The position numbers were made by a program, and so were the translations under genes. 64,000 nucleotides of DNA from Opitutaceae bacterium (GTDB lineage: Bacteria; Verrucomicrobiota; Verrucomicrobiia; Opitutales; Opitutaceae): NCBI GenBank assembly GCA_028284385.1, contig JANQRT010000026.1, positions 88,243 through 152,242 on the forward strand. The letters are read 5' to 3'. Shown one piece after another: positions 1 to 9,596 of the stretch. The notes beneath the pieces were generated by a model. That model was not told the origin of the DNA. It ran no database searches and saw nothing but the letters and a program-made list of their open reading frames with translations. Each line of letters starts with the position of its first letter. Positions within the stretch are counted from its first letter, which is position 1.

Positions 1-62
1 GACATTACGAGTTCAATGGGAGCTGTCTTTGAGGGACGAGTTCGGAGTGTTTGGAGGATCTA

Positions 63-683
63 ATGGATCGAATTTCAGATTTACTGCCCACACGGGTTTC
101 GCTCTTGGACAGGGCGAAGTCGAGTAAGGATAATGACTCCTGGAACGATTTGCTCAGATACTATCAGCCGTTTATAACGAAAATATTGGTACGAACGGGA
201 CTGAGAGGAACAGATTTGGAGGATGCGCGGCAAAGGGTTTTTTTGAAAATCTGGAACGGCTTAACGAATTATGAAAGAGATGAAAGTCGGGCGAGATTTC
301 GAAATTGGCTGTCTACGTTAATTAGGAATGCCGCGATTGATTGGCATAAAGCCAATCGGCACACACGAATGGGCACTTCTATTGACTTCATAAGCGAAGA
401 CTCCCTTGATCCGGATGAACCGGAGATCGAGAACGCTATCGAATCGGAGTGGCAGAAGTATATTGTTGAGATTGCTATGGAGCGACTCAAATCAGTGTTC
501 TCTGGAAAAGCTTTCGAAGTATTCGCATTGTCGTTACAGGGCGTTTCAAGCGATGAAATCGCTAGTCAACTGAACATTCGAAAAGAGAGTGTATACGTCT
601 TGCGAACAAGAGTGAAAAAGCGACTTAGCTTAGAGATAAAGACCATAAGAATTGAATTGGAAGGAGATGCTTCAAATGAGTGA
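63..683 (+). CDS. RNA polymerase sigma factor, sigma-70 family (ECF-like)
   Basis: A 206-residue sigma factor. Region 2 lies around residues 15-95 (DLEDARQRVFLKIW, then RFRNWLSTLIRNAAIDW) and region 4 around 145-195, with a helix-turn-helix reading GVSSDEIASQLNIRKESVY. An in-frame TTG lies at 51, but GGAGG at 53-57 sits five bases before the ATG at 63, so I start there. The stop overlaps the start of the kinase gene (ATG 676, TGA 681), so the two are translationally coupled. No FecR or zinc anti-sigma partner is present. Pairing of such a sigma factor with a membrane Ser/Thr kinase is a known arrangement in Planctomycetes and Verrucomicrobia; regulation by the kinase is my inference. The target is unknown, though the TonB receptor at 3402 is the nearest codirectional gene. 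Confidence 0.88.
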   Translation: MDRISDLLPTRVSLLDRAKSSKDNDSWNDLLRYYQPFITKILVRTGLRGTDLEDARQRVFLKIWNGLTNYERDESRARFRNWLSTLIRNAAIDWHKANRHTRMGTSIDFISEDSLDPDEPEIENAIESEWQKYIVEIAMERLKSVFSGKAFEVFALSLQGVSSDEIASQLNIRKESVYVLRTRVKKRLSLEIKTIRIELEGDASNE

Positions 684-2748
684 ATCAGAGAAATCTTACA
701 AGAGAGCATTCGATGAAATGGAGTCATTTATAAGTATTCTCTATGATGAGGCGGATCCGAAGAACGTCGATTGCGAGCAGTCTGACTTGGAATTGGCTCC
801 GATGTATCAAGCGCTTACAAAGATTGGAGAACGCTACGAGATTCTCGAACAGATCGGAAAGGGTGGCATGAAGGAAATATATCGCGCATTCGATCTGAGG
901 TCTGCTCGACATGTGGCGATGGCAAAGCCGGTATCTAGTTTAACGAAAGATAATTACGATGCGTTTTTGCGCGAAGCTCATCTAACGGCGCGCTTGGAAC
1001 ATCCTTGTATTGTTAATCTTTTCGATATGGGTATAGATGATGGTGGAATACCTTTCTTCACCATGGAACTGAAGAAAGGACGTTCGCTTCGGGAATTGAT
1101 TCGCTCAGCGAGAAAGAATGATAGCGCTGAAGACTTTCATTTAAGAAAGCGACTGTTTATAATCTTAAGAGTATGCGAGGCGATTTCCTATGCTCACTCG
1201 CGTCAAGTTCTACATTTGGATTTGAAGCCGGAAAATATCCAAGTAGGTCAGTTTGGCGAAGTTCAGGTGTGTGACTGGGGAATGGGAGTTGTCGTTCCTC
1301 GAAATGAAGATGGCTTGAACGATTCGGAAATATTGTTGGATCCAGACCTTTACGGTCCTTTGATGCTTCATGCTCGGGGTACGCTCGGGTACATGGCGCC
1401 GGAGCAAAGAGACCCACGTTCTCCTAAAACGATAGCGATGGATATTTTCGCTTTAGGTTGTCTGCTTCAAGAGCTAGTGACGCTTGAACTACCGGATAAG
1501 GCTATTCGCGACCAATCCGCAGTCGACTCCCCTATTAAGGCGATTATTGCCAAAGCGCGGAGAGATAATCCGGCTGAACGTTATAGTTCCGTGGAAGAGT
1601 TGCATCAGGATTTGTCTAGGTATATAGGCGGATTCAGCACATCGGTGGAGCGAGCCGGTTTTTTACGTGAAGTACGGCTTTTCTATTTTCGAAACCGGGT
1701 TCCGTGTCTTATTTCGATCTTGTTTTTAGGGCTGATGGCAGGTTCGGGTATCTGGTTCACCAAGCAACTTCGAGATGAACATTTGAAGACTGAGGTGGCT
1801 TATGCGAAGTCACAAGAGTCCCTGCTCATCGCGGAAGAAGAGAGATCGCTTGCAAATGAGGCGCGCCAAAGGGCGGAGGATGCCGTGGCCAAGCACAAGC
1901 GTGAACGGGAGCTCGCTACTGTGCTGTTGGATCGCCAGATAGAGAATTCTCGGGCGGGAGCGGAATTATTATTGGATAATCTTATCATGGATAATTCTCT
2001 GAGTTTGGCGGCAGTCGAAAATGCTTTTGAGCATATGGACAAGGCGCTTGCTGAAGGCGCTCCCAATTCCGATTGGTTTACTGCCCAGAAAGCGTATACA
2101 TTGTTCCTTACTCAGCGATTTTCAGAGGCGGAAGAATATTACGCGATCAGTGTGGGGGATCAGAGCGATCTTAGGGAGATCATACCGGATTTTGAGAAAC
2201 TAGTAGGGGAGAATGGCATCCTTCCGGTAGACGATTTTATTCGCCTGATTCAACGTATTCCCGCAACGGGACGAGAACGAAACCCTCTAATCGAGAAAAT
2301 GGTCGTATACGATAGCCTCAACCGCGATTCTCAGCTGGAAAAGACGAGGATAATTCAGGCCGTTCTGGAAATGTCTAATCCGAACTGGAGAAATCAGAGC
2401 TTCAACTTTGATTCGGTATCGAGTCATTTATCCGTAAGCGGGGAGGGTTTTTATTCCTTTTTTCGGAAACCGGCCCTGACGGGGATTGATAGTGCGCCTA
2501 ACTTGAATTTGCTCCGAATGCTGAACGTTAGAAGCATTGAAATAAGATCAAGTTCATTCGCGGATCTCGCTCAATTGTCCGAGTTAAATCTTCATAGAAT
2601 CGATATTAGGGGCACGTCCGTTACGGAGCTCGAATCGCTTGCTAATATAAGTACGCTTAACATGCTTGTGATTGAGCCTGATCAGTTTACATCGGAGCAA
2701 ATTGTAGAGCTCCCGAAGCGAATTGCTGTCGAGAAGCGTTTGCTGTAG
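676..2748 (+). CDS. Membrane Ser/Thr protein kinase with coiled coil and C-terminal repeat region
   Basis: A 690-residue protein kinase. The kinase domain is at about residues 53-315: glycine loop GKGGMKEIY, a lysine in VAMAKP, catalytic loop HLDLKPEN, metal site DWG and GYMAPEQ. The catalytic loop has Leu where most bacterial kinases have Arg (HRD), making it a non-RD kinase, and DFG is replaced by DWG. One membrane segment lies at about 343-362, followed by an Ala/Glu-rich coiled coil (about 375-415). The last 100 residues look like irregular leucine-rich repeats. Upstream TTG and ATG codons exist at 652 and 667, but AAGGAG at 661-666 sits nine bases before ATG 676. It overlaps the sigma factor upstream. 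The essential Lys, Asp, Asn and Asp are present, so it is probably active. Confidence 0.88.
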   Translation: MSESEKSYKRAFDEMESFISILYDEADPKNVDCEQSDLELAPMYQALTKIGERYEILEQIGKGGMKEIYRAFDLRSARHVAMAKPVSSLTKDNYDAFLREAHLTARLEHPCIVNLFDMGIDDGGIPFFTMELKKGRSLRELIRSARKNDSAEDFHLRKRLFIILRVCEAISYAHSRQVLHLDLKPENIQVGQFGEVQVCDWGMGVVVPRNEDGLNDSEILLDPDLYGPLMLHARGTLGYMAPEQRDPRSPKTIAMDIFALGCLLQELVTLELPDKAIRDQSAVDSPIKAIIAKARRDNPAERYSSVEELHQDLSRYIGGFSTSVERAGFLREVRLFYFRNRVPCLISILFLGLMAGSGIWFTKQLRDEHLKTEVAYAKSQESLLIAEEERSLANEARQRAEDAVAKHKRERELATVLLDRQIENSRAGAELLLDNLIMDNSLSLAAVENAFEHMDKALAEGAPNSDWFTAQKAYTLFLTQRFSEAEEYYAISVGDQSDLREIIPDFEKLVGENGILPVDDFIRLIQRIPATGRERNPLIEKMVVYDSLNRDSQLEKTRIIQAVLEMSNPNWRNQSFNFDSVSSHLSVSGEGFYSFFRKPALTGIDSAPNLNLLRMLNVRSIEIRSSSFADLAQLSELNLHRIDIRGTSVTELESLANISTLNMLVIEPDQFTSEQIVELPKRIAVEKRLL

Positions 2749-2850
2749 CACGAGAGTTAGTTCAAATTTTGAATGTTTGAGCTGTACTGATTTCGAATTG
2801 CTGGAAGTGGCTCCTGGAAAGTATTAAAACGACTCGCATTTTCTGAATAT

Positions 2851-2905
2851 CCGGAAAGTCGAATGCTGTAAAACGGATTACAGCTGACAGTAAACGACTT
2901 TCCGG
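2851..2905. repeat. Nested inverted repeat in a 650-nt gene-free stretch
   Basis: The stretch 2749-3401 has no gene I can support. It holds a perfect 11-bp inverted repeat, CCGGAAAGTCG at 2851-2861 and CGACTTTCCGG at 2895-2905, enclosing a second hairpin (CTGTAA 2866-2871, TTACAG 2878-2883). No T-run follows, so it is not a simple terminator of the kinase operon. Function unknown; a structured RNA or an operator pair are both possible. Confidence 0.55.
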
Positions 2906-3234
2906 GCGCGACTCGCACGCCAAATTGACGGATTTCTCCGTGTGGACTCGAATGTTGGAGTGGCTTGTTGGGCCTCTCTCTTGGCGAAAAATAGGGATTT
3001 AGAAAAAAAGAGAGAACCTTTGTTAAGGAATTGTTCCGCCGTCAGTTCCTCCTTTTTGAGGACTTATTGTGGCCCAACCCCGAAATTTCAACGACTCCAT
3101 TTATACTGCGCACGGAATGGCTGTGTCGCCCGCGCGTTTACGTTCCGTGCTATTCAGTGGGCTCGTTTATAAAGAGACCCTTCTAAGCAGCAAGATAGAA
3201 ACCTTAGCTGCATATATAGCCCACCGTAAATAGC

Positions 3235-3263
3235 TGATATATATGTTTTTTTAAAATATATCA
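3235..3263. promoter_or_regulatory. AT-rich inverted repeat upstream of the TonB receptor
   Basis: TGATATAT (3235-3242) and ATATATCA (3256-3263) form a perfect 8-bp inverted repeat about 140 bases before the receptor gene at 3402. Its place in an AT-rich upstream region suggests a regulator site or UP-like element. No regulator can be assigned from sequence alone. Confidence 0.4.
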
Positions 3264-3401
3264 ACGCTGACCCATAGGGAAAGCATTTGAGTGCTCGCGG
3301 TTCATTCTAAACCCGCTGTGAAATCTGAAAAGATCCCGCGTATGTCGCATATAATCATATAATACTACTACCCAAACTAACAAACGAAGCCCCTAATAGG
3401 T

Positions 3402-6400
3402 ATGAATATTAACAGAAAACCGCCCCGAATTCGACGATTGCTGCTATTGGCATTCGTAAGCGCTGCGTATGTCGGCGCTCAAGATGATTCCCAAGACGAT
3501 GATGAAGTATTCCAGCTCTCACCATTCACTGTAGACGGTTCAGGAGAAATGGGATACACGGCAACGTCCACGTTGGCGGGAACTCGCATCAATACGAAAT
3601 TGAGCGACCTTGCCAACTCGATCACGGTTGTGACGAAAGAGCTTATGGAGGACCTTCAGGTAACCGAAGCCACCACAATGCTTCCTTTCGTAGGCAATCT
3701 GGAAACGGCTGGAGCAGATGGAACTTTCGGTGGCGTTGGAACAGGTGGCGAAACGATTGAATACCGTGGCATCAATCGGAATCCGGATAATCGCAACCGC
3801 GTACGCGGTTTAGCGAGGGCAGACTCTACACGTAACTACGTGCCGACTAACATCAAGTTTGACTCGTATAACACTGAGCGTGTTACAGTGAACCGAGGAC
3901 CGAATTCGACTTTGTTCGGTTTGGGTTCGCCAGGTGGAATAGTGGACAACACGACGATCTCGCCGCGCATGGCGAACCGAAACAAGGTTCAATTTACCTA
4001 CGGTTCTTTCGGGGCTTATCGCGCGACTGTTGACATTGATCGTGTACTGATTGAAGACCGTTTGGGCATACGCGTTGCCGGACTGCATCGTCGTCACGCT
4101 TGGCGTCAGAACCATACCTTCGAAGACGACGATCGGTTGACCGTGGCGCTGCGCTACAAGCCGACTAAGAACACCAATATCAAGTTCAGCCAGGAGTTTG
4201 GTAGCATCGAAGCGCGCCGACCGCGCTTCAGCGGTCCAACCGACGGTTTCACGCGGTGGTTCGAAGCTCCTTGGGCGGATCCGACTCATCCGAGTGGAAA
4301 GATCACGCACAATCCGAGTTTGGGCCTTGGTTTCAGAGACTCAAATCGAGACCTGCTACGGGCTCCTGGTTCCTGGTTTTTTCAGCCAGGTGCCGTTTAC
4401 GAGAATAATGGGGGACCTCTCCGTCCCTTGGATATCCATAACGCCTGGGAACGAGAGACCCCAAATGGAAACAACGCGCCCGATGGAAGCCGTCTAGATT
4501 TTCGTTCATTTAGCATAACCCAATTTCGTCAATGGTCTAGTTCGGGGACATTCGCGGCGGTCACAGGTCGTACGGATGGCGGTTTCTTTGGCGTGGATGC
4601 GCTACCTGATCGGACTGTAGTCGATTGGGCTGAAAATATTATTACGGGACCCAATCACGGTCAAAAAGAAGCTTTCGAAGTAGGAGCATTGAGTTTGGAC
4701 CATGGCTGGGACTTCCCGTTGGGCAAGTTTGGCGTTGAGCTTATGGCAAGTCACGAGGAATTGGAGCGAGGCTTTTACGACGCCTTTAATGGGAACCGTG
4801 GCTACCAGCTGTCGATCGACCTGAACACGACTCTCAATACGGGAGCGGAGAATCCGAACTTTGGCCGCCCCTTCGTCGCAGGGGAAACGACGCGCGAGCA
4901 GAGTAATCGTAGCCGCGACGTCCAGCGCGCCACCGTCTTCTACGAAATCGACTTCAAACGCGGTGATCACAAACTCGGCTGGCTTTTCGGTCGTCACGTG
5001 GGCACCTTGTTTGGCCAGGATTTCTCTAATTATACTAGGAACTACTTTTCTCGGAATCTTATAGATCCTGCCTCTCTATTGACGATGAGCAATGCGACGA
5101 GCCTTACCTCTGGCGCGGCTCGATTGCAAAATGCGATCTATGTGGGATCGAGCTTCGCGAACGATTCGGCTCCCGTAGGTGGTCAGGGTGTCATTACTCC
5201 GGTGCAGAGCCCGTTGGATCTCGACGGCACATTCACAGGTACCTATTTCGATGAGGCTACCCTAAGCTGGGTGACGACTCCCGTCACGCCGATCAACGTG
5301 CTGACAAACGATGAAAACTTCTATAACTATATCACTGGGGATAGTTTCAACCGAGTGGATACTGGCTCGCACGCTTATATCCACCAGACATATCTTTTCG
5401 GTCAAGAGTGGCTTATAGGCACCTATGGGTACCGTACGGATAAAGTGGTATCATATGGAAGCGATATAGCCGACTTTACTGATCCTTCTACCGGAGAGCT
5501 TCGTACCAATGGGCGCTTTTCCAATAATATAGTGAATTGGCGTACGCGACAGCTCAACGAGAGTCCTATCGGCGAACCGTTCCAACAACCAACGGAGTCG
5601 CTTGGATTCGTCATGCACGTTCCTGAATTTGTGCCGCTTCCAGAAGGTGTGAATGTTTCATTCCACTGGCAGGATGCAGAGAATTTCCAAATAGGTTCTA
5701 CACGCATGAATATCCTGGGCGATATCATTACGCCGCCTACCGGAACGACTAAAGAGCAAGGTATTACGATTGGGTTATGGAACGACAAGTTCGTCTTGAA
5801 ATTCAACGAATACGAAACGCTTTCCAGAGGCTATTTTAGTCCAGATGGCGACCTCTACCAAATCGACAGACGCGTAGTTCGCGAGAACACTCCAGAGGCG
5901 CTTGCTGCAGCGGGTTGGCAGGGACCTCCGCAATTCTATCAAGATCTCGTTAACTGGCGAGTTGTAGAGGACCCTGGTACAAATAGCGGTTACAATGTTG
6001 AAACAGATCCCACGGACCTGCCGATATCTGACACGCAAAGCACTTTGTCCGAAGGTATTGAGTTAGACTTGATCTACAATCCTTCGAATAGATGGCGTAT
6101 CGCAGCGAATCTCTCCCAACAAGAAGCTCGCCGGAGCAACATTGGCCCTGGGGCAATCGTGTACTTCAACGCTCGCGTTGACGAGTGGACATCCACTGGT
6201 CCAACCGGCGATCTCCAACTCGACACCTCAGGACAGGAGCTTCGCCTCCGAGTCGTGGATGTTGTAACTAATTCGATGAATATTCTTTTTGCGCGAGAAG
6301 GCCAATTGGCTGACGAAATTCGCGAATGGAGATTGAACTTGGTCACAAACTACAATTTCGCTCCCGATTCCAAATTTAAAGGATGGAATATCGGCGGCGC

Positions 6401-6710
6401 GTTTCGCTGGGAAGACGAGCGGGCAGCTGGCTACCCGATCATAACTCAGACGCAGGACGGTGGAGAAATCCAAGTTCCAGATCTGGCAAATCCGTATATG
6501 GATGACGCGGTTGAGAACCTGAATCTATGGATTGGATACGAGACCAAGATCAGGAACGACACTATGGACTGGAAGCTCCAGTTGAATCTGAATAATGTAT
6601 TGAATTCAGGTGAGATTCGCACGACTGCATTCCAGCCCGACGGTACTTTTAGATCTGGCGTATGGCGTGAAGGTCGCACCTTTCAGCTAAGATCTTCGTT
6701 TGAATTCTAA
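3402..6710 (+). CDS. TonB-dependent outer-membrane receptor (no STN domain)
   Basis: A 1102-residue outer-membrane receptor. It has a signal peptide (about residues 1-26, ending YVGAQ), then a short acidic stretch and the mature N-terminal motif FQLSPFTV that marks verrucomicrobial receptors. The plug domain covers about 55-190 (SITVVTKELMEDLQV, and a VTVNRGPNSTLFGLGSPGG-type end). The rest is a 22-strand barrel ending in the aromatic FQLRSSFEF, as expected for BAM insertion. It carries no STN domain, so it should not signal through a FecR. The nearest regulators are the sigma factor and kinase upstream, across a 650-base gap. By context it probably imports a glycan fragment; the ligand cannot be read from the sequence. 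Confidence 0.92.
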   Translation: MNINRKPPRIRRLLLLAFVSAAYVGAQDDSQDDDEVFQLSPFTVDGSGEMGYTATSTLAGTRINTKLSDLANSITVVTKELMEDLQVTEATTMLPFVGNLETAGADGTFGGVGTGGETIEYRGINRNPDNRNRVRGLARADSTRNYVPTNIKFDSYNTERVTVNRGPNSTLFGLGSPGGIVDNTTISPRMANRNKVQFTYGSFGAYRATVDIDRVLIEDRLGIRVAGLHRRHAWRQNHTFEDDDRLTVALRYKPTKNTNIKFSQEFGSIEARRPRFSGPTDGFTRWFEAPWADPTHPSGKITHNPSLGLGFRDSNRDLLRAPGSWFFQPGAVYENNGGPLRPLDIHNAWERETPNGNNAPDGSRLDFRSFSITQFRQWSSSGTFAAVTGRTDGGFFGVDALPDRTVVDWAENIITGPNHGQKEAFEVGALSLDHGWDFPLGKFGVELMASHEELERGFYDAFNGNRGYQLSIDLNTTLNTGAENPNFGRPFVAGETTREQSNRSRDVQRATVFYEIDFKRGDHKLGWLFGRHVGTLFGQDFSNYTRNYFSRNLIDPASLLTMSNATSLTSGAARLQNAIYVGSSFANDSAPVGGQGVITPVQSPLDLDGTFTGTYFDEATLSWVTTPVTPINVLTNDENFYNYITGDSFNRVDTGSHAYIHQTYLFGQEWLIGTYGYRTDKVVSYGSDIADFTDPSTGELRTNGRFSNNIVNWRTRQLNESPIGEPFQQPTESLGFVMHVPEFVPLPEGVNVSFHWQDAENFQIGSTRMNILGDIITPPTGTTKEQGITIGLWNDKFVLKFNEYETLSRGYFSPDGDLYQIDRRVVRENTPEALAAAGWQGPPQFYQDLVNWRVVEDPGTNSGYNVETDPTDLPISDTQSTLSEGIELDLIYNPSNRWRIAANLSQQEARRSNIGPGAIVYFNARVDEWTSTGPTGDLQLDTSGQELRLRVVDVVTNSMNILFAREGQLADEIREWRLNLVTNYNFAPDSKFKGWNIGGAFRWEDERAAGYPIITQTQDGGEIQVPDLANPYMDDAVENLNLWIGYETKIRNDTMDWKLQLNLNNVLNSGEIRTTAFQPDGTFRSGVWREGRTFQLRSSFEF

Positions 6711-6749
6711 TAGTATTCATTTTCTAAATACTTAGAAATGCTTTATATT

Positions 6750-6777
6750 GGCTGAGGGATTGATCTGTCCCTCGGCC
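6750..6777. terminator. Hairpin downstream of the TonB receptor
   Basis: GGCTGAGGGA (6750-6759) pairs with TCCCTCGGCC (6768-6777) with one G-T pair. It is the second of three consecutive hairpins after the stop; the first is TTTCTAA/TTAGAAA at 6721-6738. No long U-tract follows this one. Confidence 0.5.
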
Positions 6778-6795
6778 AAATTTGTAAATGGCATC

Positions 6796-6825
6796 AACAA
6801 CGCTCTTTTCAATAAGAGCGTTGTT
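6796..6825. terminator. Hairpin terminator, probably bidirectional
   Basis: AACAACGCTCTT (6796-6807) pairs perfectly with AAGAGCGTTGTT (6814-6825) around a six-base loop. It lies between the plus-strand receptor gene and the minus-strand cytochrome/monooxygenase gene whose stop is at 6974, so it could end transcription from both sides. The U-rich tail is weak (TTGTTAT). Confidence 0.6.
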
Positions 6826-6973
6826 ATCATGAGGGACGTGCAAAATAGTTGATAGGAGAATCGGTGAGGATTCTATATGCGAATCTATCGCTTTTATTCA
6901 TTCCCGGCCTATCTATGAATCTCTCGGTAAATTCGTGCGAATGTTGTTTTTCATTACCCATCGGATTTGGCAT

Positions 6974-9283
6974 TTAATCCGGATTTGCTTTTTCAGAGGA
7001 ATCCAGTTGCTTTTCGCTTGCAAGGATCTCCTTGCTCTTCTCCTCGAGGAGCGAGCTGTCAAATAGCAGACCTCTTTGAGCTAGAAATTCCGCAGCGTAC
7101 AAAAGCGATTTGACGGCGGTGTCCCGATCTCCTGATTTGACGTAAGCGTCGGCGAGGAAAATCGCGCCGTACGGTAGTGGAAGTTCCAACACGATATCCT
7201 CGTGGAGGAGTGCATTCTCTAGTGGCAGCGAAACGAGAGAGAAAAGCTGGTTAGCGGCTTTGGAAGTATCTCCTGTCTCGATCGCCAGTCTGGCCGACGT
7301 GAGCAACGAGGCGGCGTGATTTGGGAGCCGATGTAGCGAACTTTCAATGACGTTGATCGCTTCGCCGAATTTAGACTGTCGTTCGTACAGTCGAGCCAAG
7401 TGGACGACCGCATTGGCGCGAAACGCCTCGTGCTCCTGGTTCGATCGGGAATCGCTCTGAGAGTCAATCAGGGCGAGCGCTTTCTGGTGAGCCTCTTCAG
7501 CTCTGGTAAGATCATCCACAATCTCCAGCGCAATACCGTATTCCGTATAGAAACGGGGCGACTGGGCGAAGTGTGGTTCGCTCTGCTCGAATAACTGCAT
7601 AGCGGCGTCGGTATTGCCGCTACTTCCGTAGTATCCTACAAGATACAAACAGGTCTCGAGAGAGTCGGGGTTTGCAGATAGAGCCTCTTTCAAAACGACT
7701 TCACCCTCTTCGAGGCGTCTGTCGCGGAAGAGTAGTCGGGCAAGAGCGATTCGGGGAGAAACCAAGTTCGGTTGGTGTAGAAACGCGGCTCTATACGTAG
7801 CCATGGCCTGGGCAGTTTGGCCCTGCCTTTCATAGATGGTCGCGAGCTTGTGGTAGGCGCTTCCTAAACTTGGGTCGGATTCGATGGCGAGTTCGTAATG
7901 ACGCTTCGCTCTATGAAATTCGCCCTGCTGCTCGAGATGGCCTCCATGGGCATAGTGATAAAGGGCCTCGCCGCCTGCCAACGTGACGTCGAACTCCCGC
8001 TGGGCTTTCTCAAGTTCGGCGATGTCCTTCTGGTTTTCTGGGATTACTTGGACCATTAGCTCCGCCATTTCGTCGGTAGAGCGCCATCCGCCGCGTACGT
8101 TGACTGGGGGCGAGTTGGGGTTCCTTATGTTTGTCTCCGAGTTGTCGAAGACGTATTCCATGTGGAGTTTCGACCCTGCTGGAAGGAAAACGGGCTCTTG
8201 GTACCGGTAATCTCCTTGCCAGTTGAAATCCCAGTCGGAAATGCGAAGCAGCTGTTGAATCTCCCCATCGGGTAGCGTGGCGAAAAACTTGATGTCTTTT
8301 CCTAGGTAGTGAGCGTGTGGATACACACTTGATATGAATAGGCTGACGGGTATTTGGAGGGACTTCGAGACGGTGTATGCCGATTCCCCGGCTGGGATGT
8401 CGATGTCGTATTCGCGAAGTTGGAATACGAACGACTTTTTGAGGGGAGGCTTGTCAGCGAAATGCAATCCTATCTTCGGGTTGACCCTAGTCGGTTTCCC
8501 GTTTGGAAGCATATGGAATTGGAGGACCAGGTCTGTTCCGGGAGCGAGTTCCCAAGCGGTATCAGAATGGGCTTCGTAGGGGACTTGCCCCGGCGTCCAT
8601 CCGACGATATGGCCCGACGGGGGAGCGCTAGAACCAATGCCCATGCCGTCGAAACCGATGCCGTCTTCCGCCTTGTCGCGTTCCCTCGAGCGGCCGGTGC
8701 TATCGAGCATCAAAAGCGCGTGGTGTATCGCCAGTCGCGATTTTGGAAGAAGCTCAAAGGATGTCACGTAGGCGGTTTTCTGTAGCGGAATGGGGACTAC
8801 AAAATTCCGATAGACGTCTTTGCCTTCTCCGGGCAGAATGTAGTCTTCCTCAAGTTCGATGACGAGATCCGGTTCTCCGAGTAGCCATTGGTTTCCGGTA
8901 GGGCCAGCTTGAGGGACGCGCGTTGGATCTCCAGGCTGAACTCCGGATTCGTACCACTTTTTCAGCGCCTGCATGTCTTCGTTAGAAAGTATTCTCTCCC
9001 CAATTAGGGCGGGTCCGTACCCAGGATCCGGCTTCCATGGCGGCATGAAACGATTTTGGGTGACTTCGACTATCTGCCGAGCTCGACGTCGGACCTGCTC
9101 ATATGTTTCGAGAGGAAAGGGACCGATGCCATCCTGATGATGGCATGCAATGCAATTTTTGCTGATGATAGGCGAAATCGTATCCGCGTAGGTCACTGGT
9201 TCGGATTCGCTCTGCGCGGCGCATGAGCTGGAGATCGCCGTTGCGAGCGTTCCTCTCAATACATGTGGTAATAAACGTGGCAT
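6974..9283 (-). CDS. Secreted cytochrome c / copper type II monooxygenase-like / TPR protein
   Basis: About 769 residues. A cytochrome c haem site CIACH is at about residues 44-48. A region resembling copper type II, ascorbate-dependent monooxygenases (peptidylglycine monooxygenase family) follows, with an HH copper pair in AIHHALLML and a second copper motif in PHAHYLGK. Six or more tetratricopeptide repeats fill the C-terminal 300 residues (for example GSAYHKLATIYERQGQTAQA). A TTG at 9337 opens the frame, but the ATG at 9283 gives a short arginine/hydrophobic export signal ending near CAAQ. No strong ribosome site is visible for either. It is transcribed alone, toward the receptor. The reaction is unknown; the fold suggests copper-dependent C-H oxidation with an attached electron-transfer haem. 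Confidence 0.8.
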   Translation of the reverse strand: MPRLLPHVLRGTLATAISSSCAAQSESEPVTYADTISPIISKNCIACHHQDGIGPFPLETYEQVRRRARQIVEVTQNRFMPPWKPDPGYGPALIGERILSNEDMQALKKWYESGVQPGDPTRVPQAGPTGNQWLLGEPDLVIELEEDYILPGEGKDVYRNFVVPIPLQKTAYVTSFELLPKSRLAIHHALLMLDSTGRSRERDKAEDGIGFDGMGIGSSAPPSGHIVGWTPGQVPYEAHSDTAWELAPGTDLVLQFHMLPNGKPTRVNPKIGLHFADKPPLKKSFVFQLREYDIDIPAGESAYTVSKSLQIPVSLFISSVYPHAHYLGKDIKFFATLPDGEIQQLLRISDWDFNWQGDYRYQEPVFLPAGSKLHMEYVFDNSETNIRNPNSPPVNVRGGWRSTDEMAELMVQVIPENQKDIAELEKAQREFDVTLAGGEALYHYAHGGHLEQQGEFHRAKRHYELAIESDPSLGSAYHKLATIYERQGQTAQAMATYRAAFLHQPNLVSPRIALARLLFRDRRLEEGEVVLKEALSANPDSLETCLYLVGYYGSSGNTDAAMQLFEQSEPHFAQSPRFYTEYGIALEIVDDLTRAEEAHQKALALIDSQSDSRSNQEHEAFRANAVVHLARLYERQSKFGEAINVIESSLHRLPNHAASLLTSARLAIETGDTSKAANQLFSLVSLPLENALLHEDIVLELPLPYGAIFLADAYVKSGDRDTAVKSLLYAAEFLAQRGLLFDSSLLEEKSKEILASEKQLDSSEKANPD

Positions 9284-9401
9284 CGAGTGTTGCGGAAAGC
9301 GTTTTCCAGTATTGTAGCTAAATTGGCGTTGTATCAATAAACAACGTACTTATTCTCAATTTGAGAATCTCAACGAGCGAGCGATTGGTAAGCGAGGAGA
9401 T

Positions 9402-9596
9402 CTAATCGGTATTCCCAGGCGCGAATATTCCCGTGCGGTAGCCTTTGGAAACCGCAGCCGGGACGTTTCGGACATTGAGCTTCTCGTAAATGTGGGCCAC
9501 GTGAGTGACGACTGTGGTGTTGCTGATGCCGAGTACAGTCGCGATCTCTTTCTTCAAATAGCCTTCCGCGATCTTCGCGATTGTTCCCGTTCGCAT
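9402..9596 (-). pseudogene. Truncated LuxR-type regulator, HTH remnant only
   Basis: Only about 60 residues of a LuxR/FixJ-type DNA-binding domain remain: IAEGYLKKEIATVLGIS, then NTTVVTHVAHIYEKLNVR. The usual start of the domain (LTPRE-type) and any receiver domain are missing. Directly upstream of its first codon on the minus strand is a stop codon, and beyond it the sequence turns into the MFS remnant on the other strand. The C-terminus looks intact. It is either a dead fragment or, less likely, a free-standing HTH peptide. Confidence 0.7.

Noticed and set aside
2942..3172. Open frame of 76 codons in the gap before the first TonB receptor
   Set aside because: It starts with GTG without a ribosome site, has odd composition (many Cys and Arg) and no family features.
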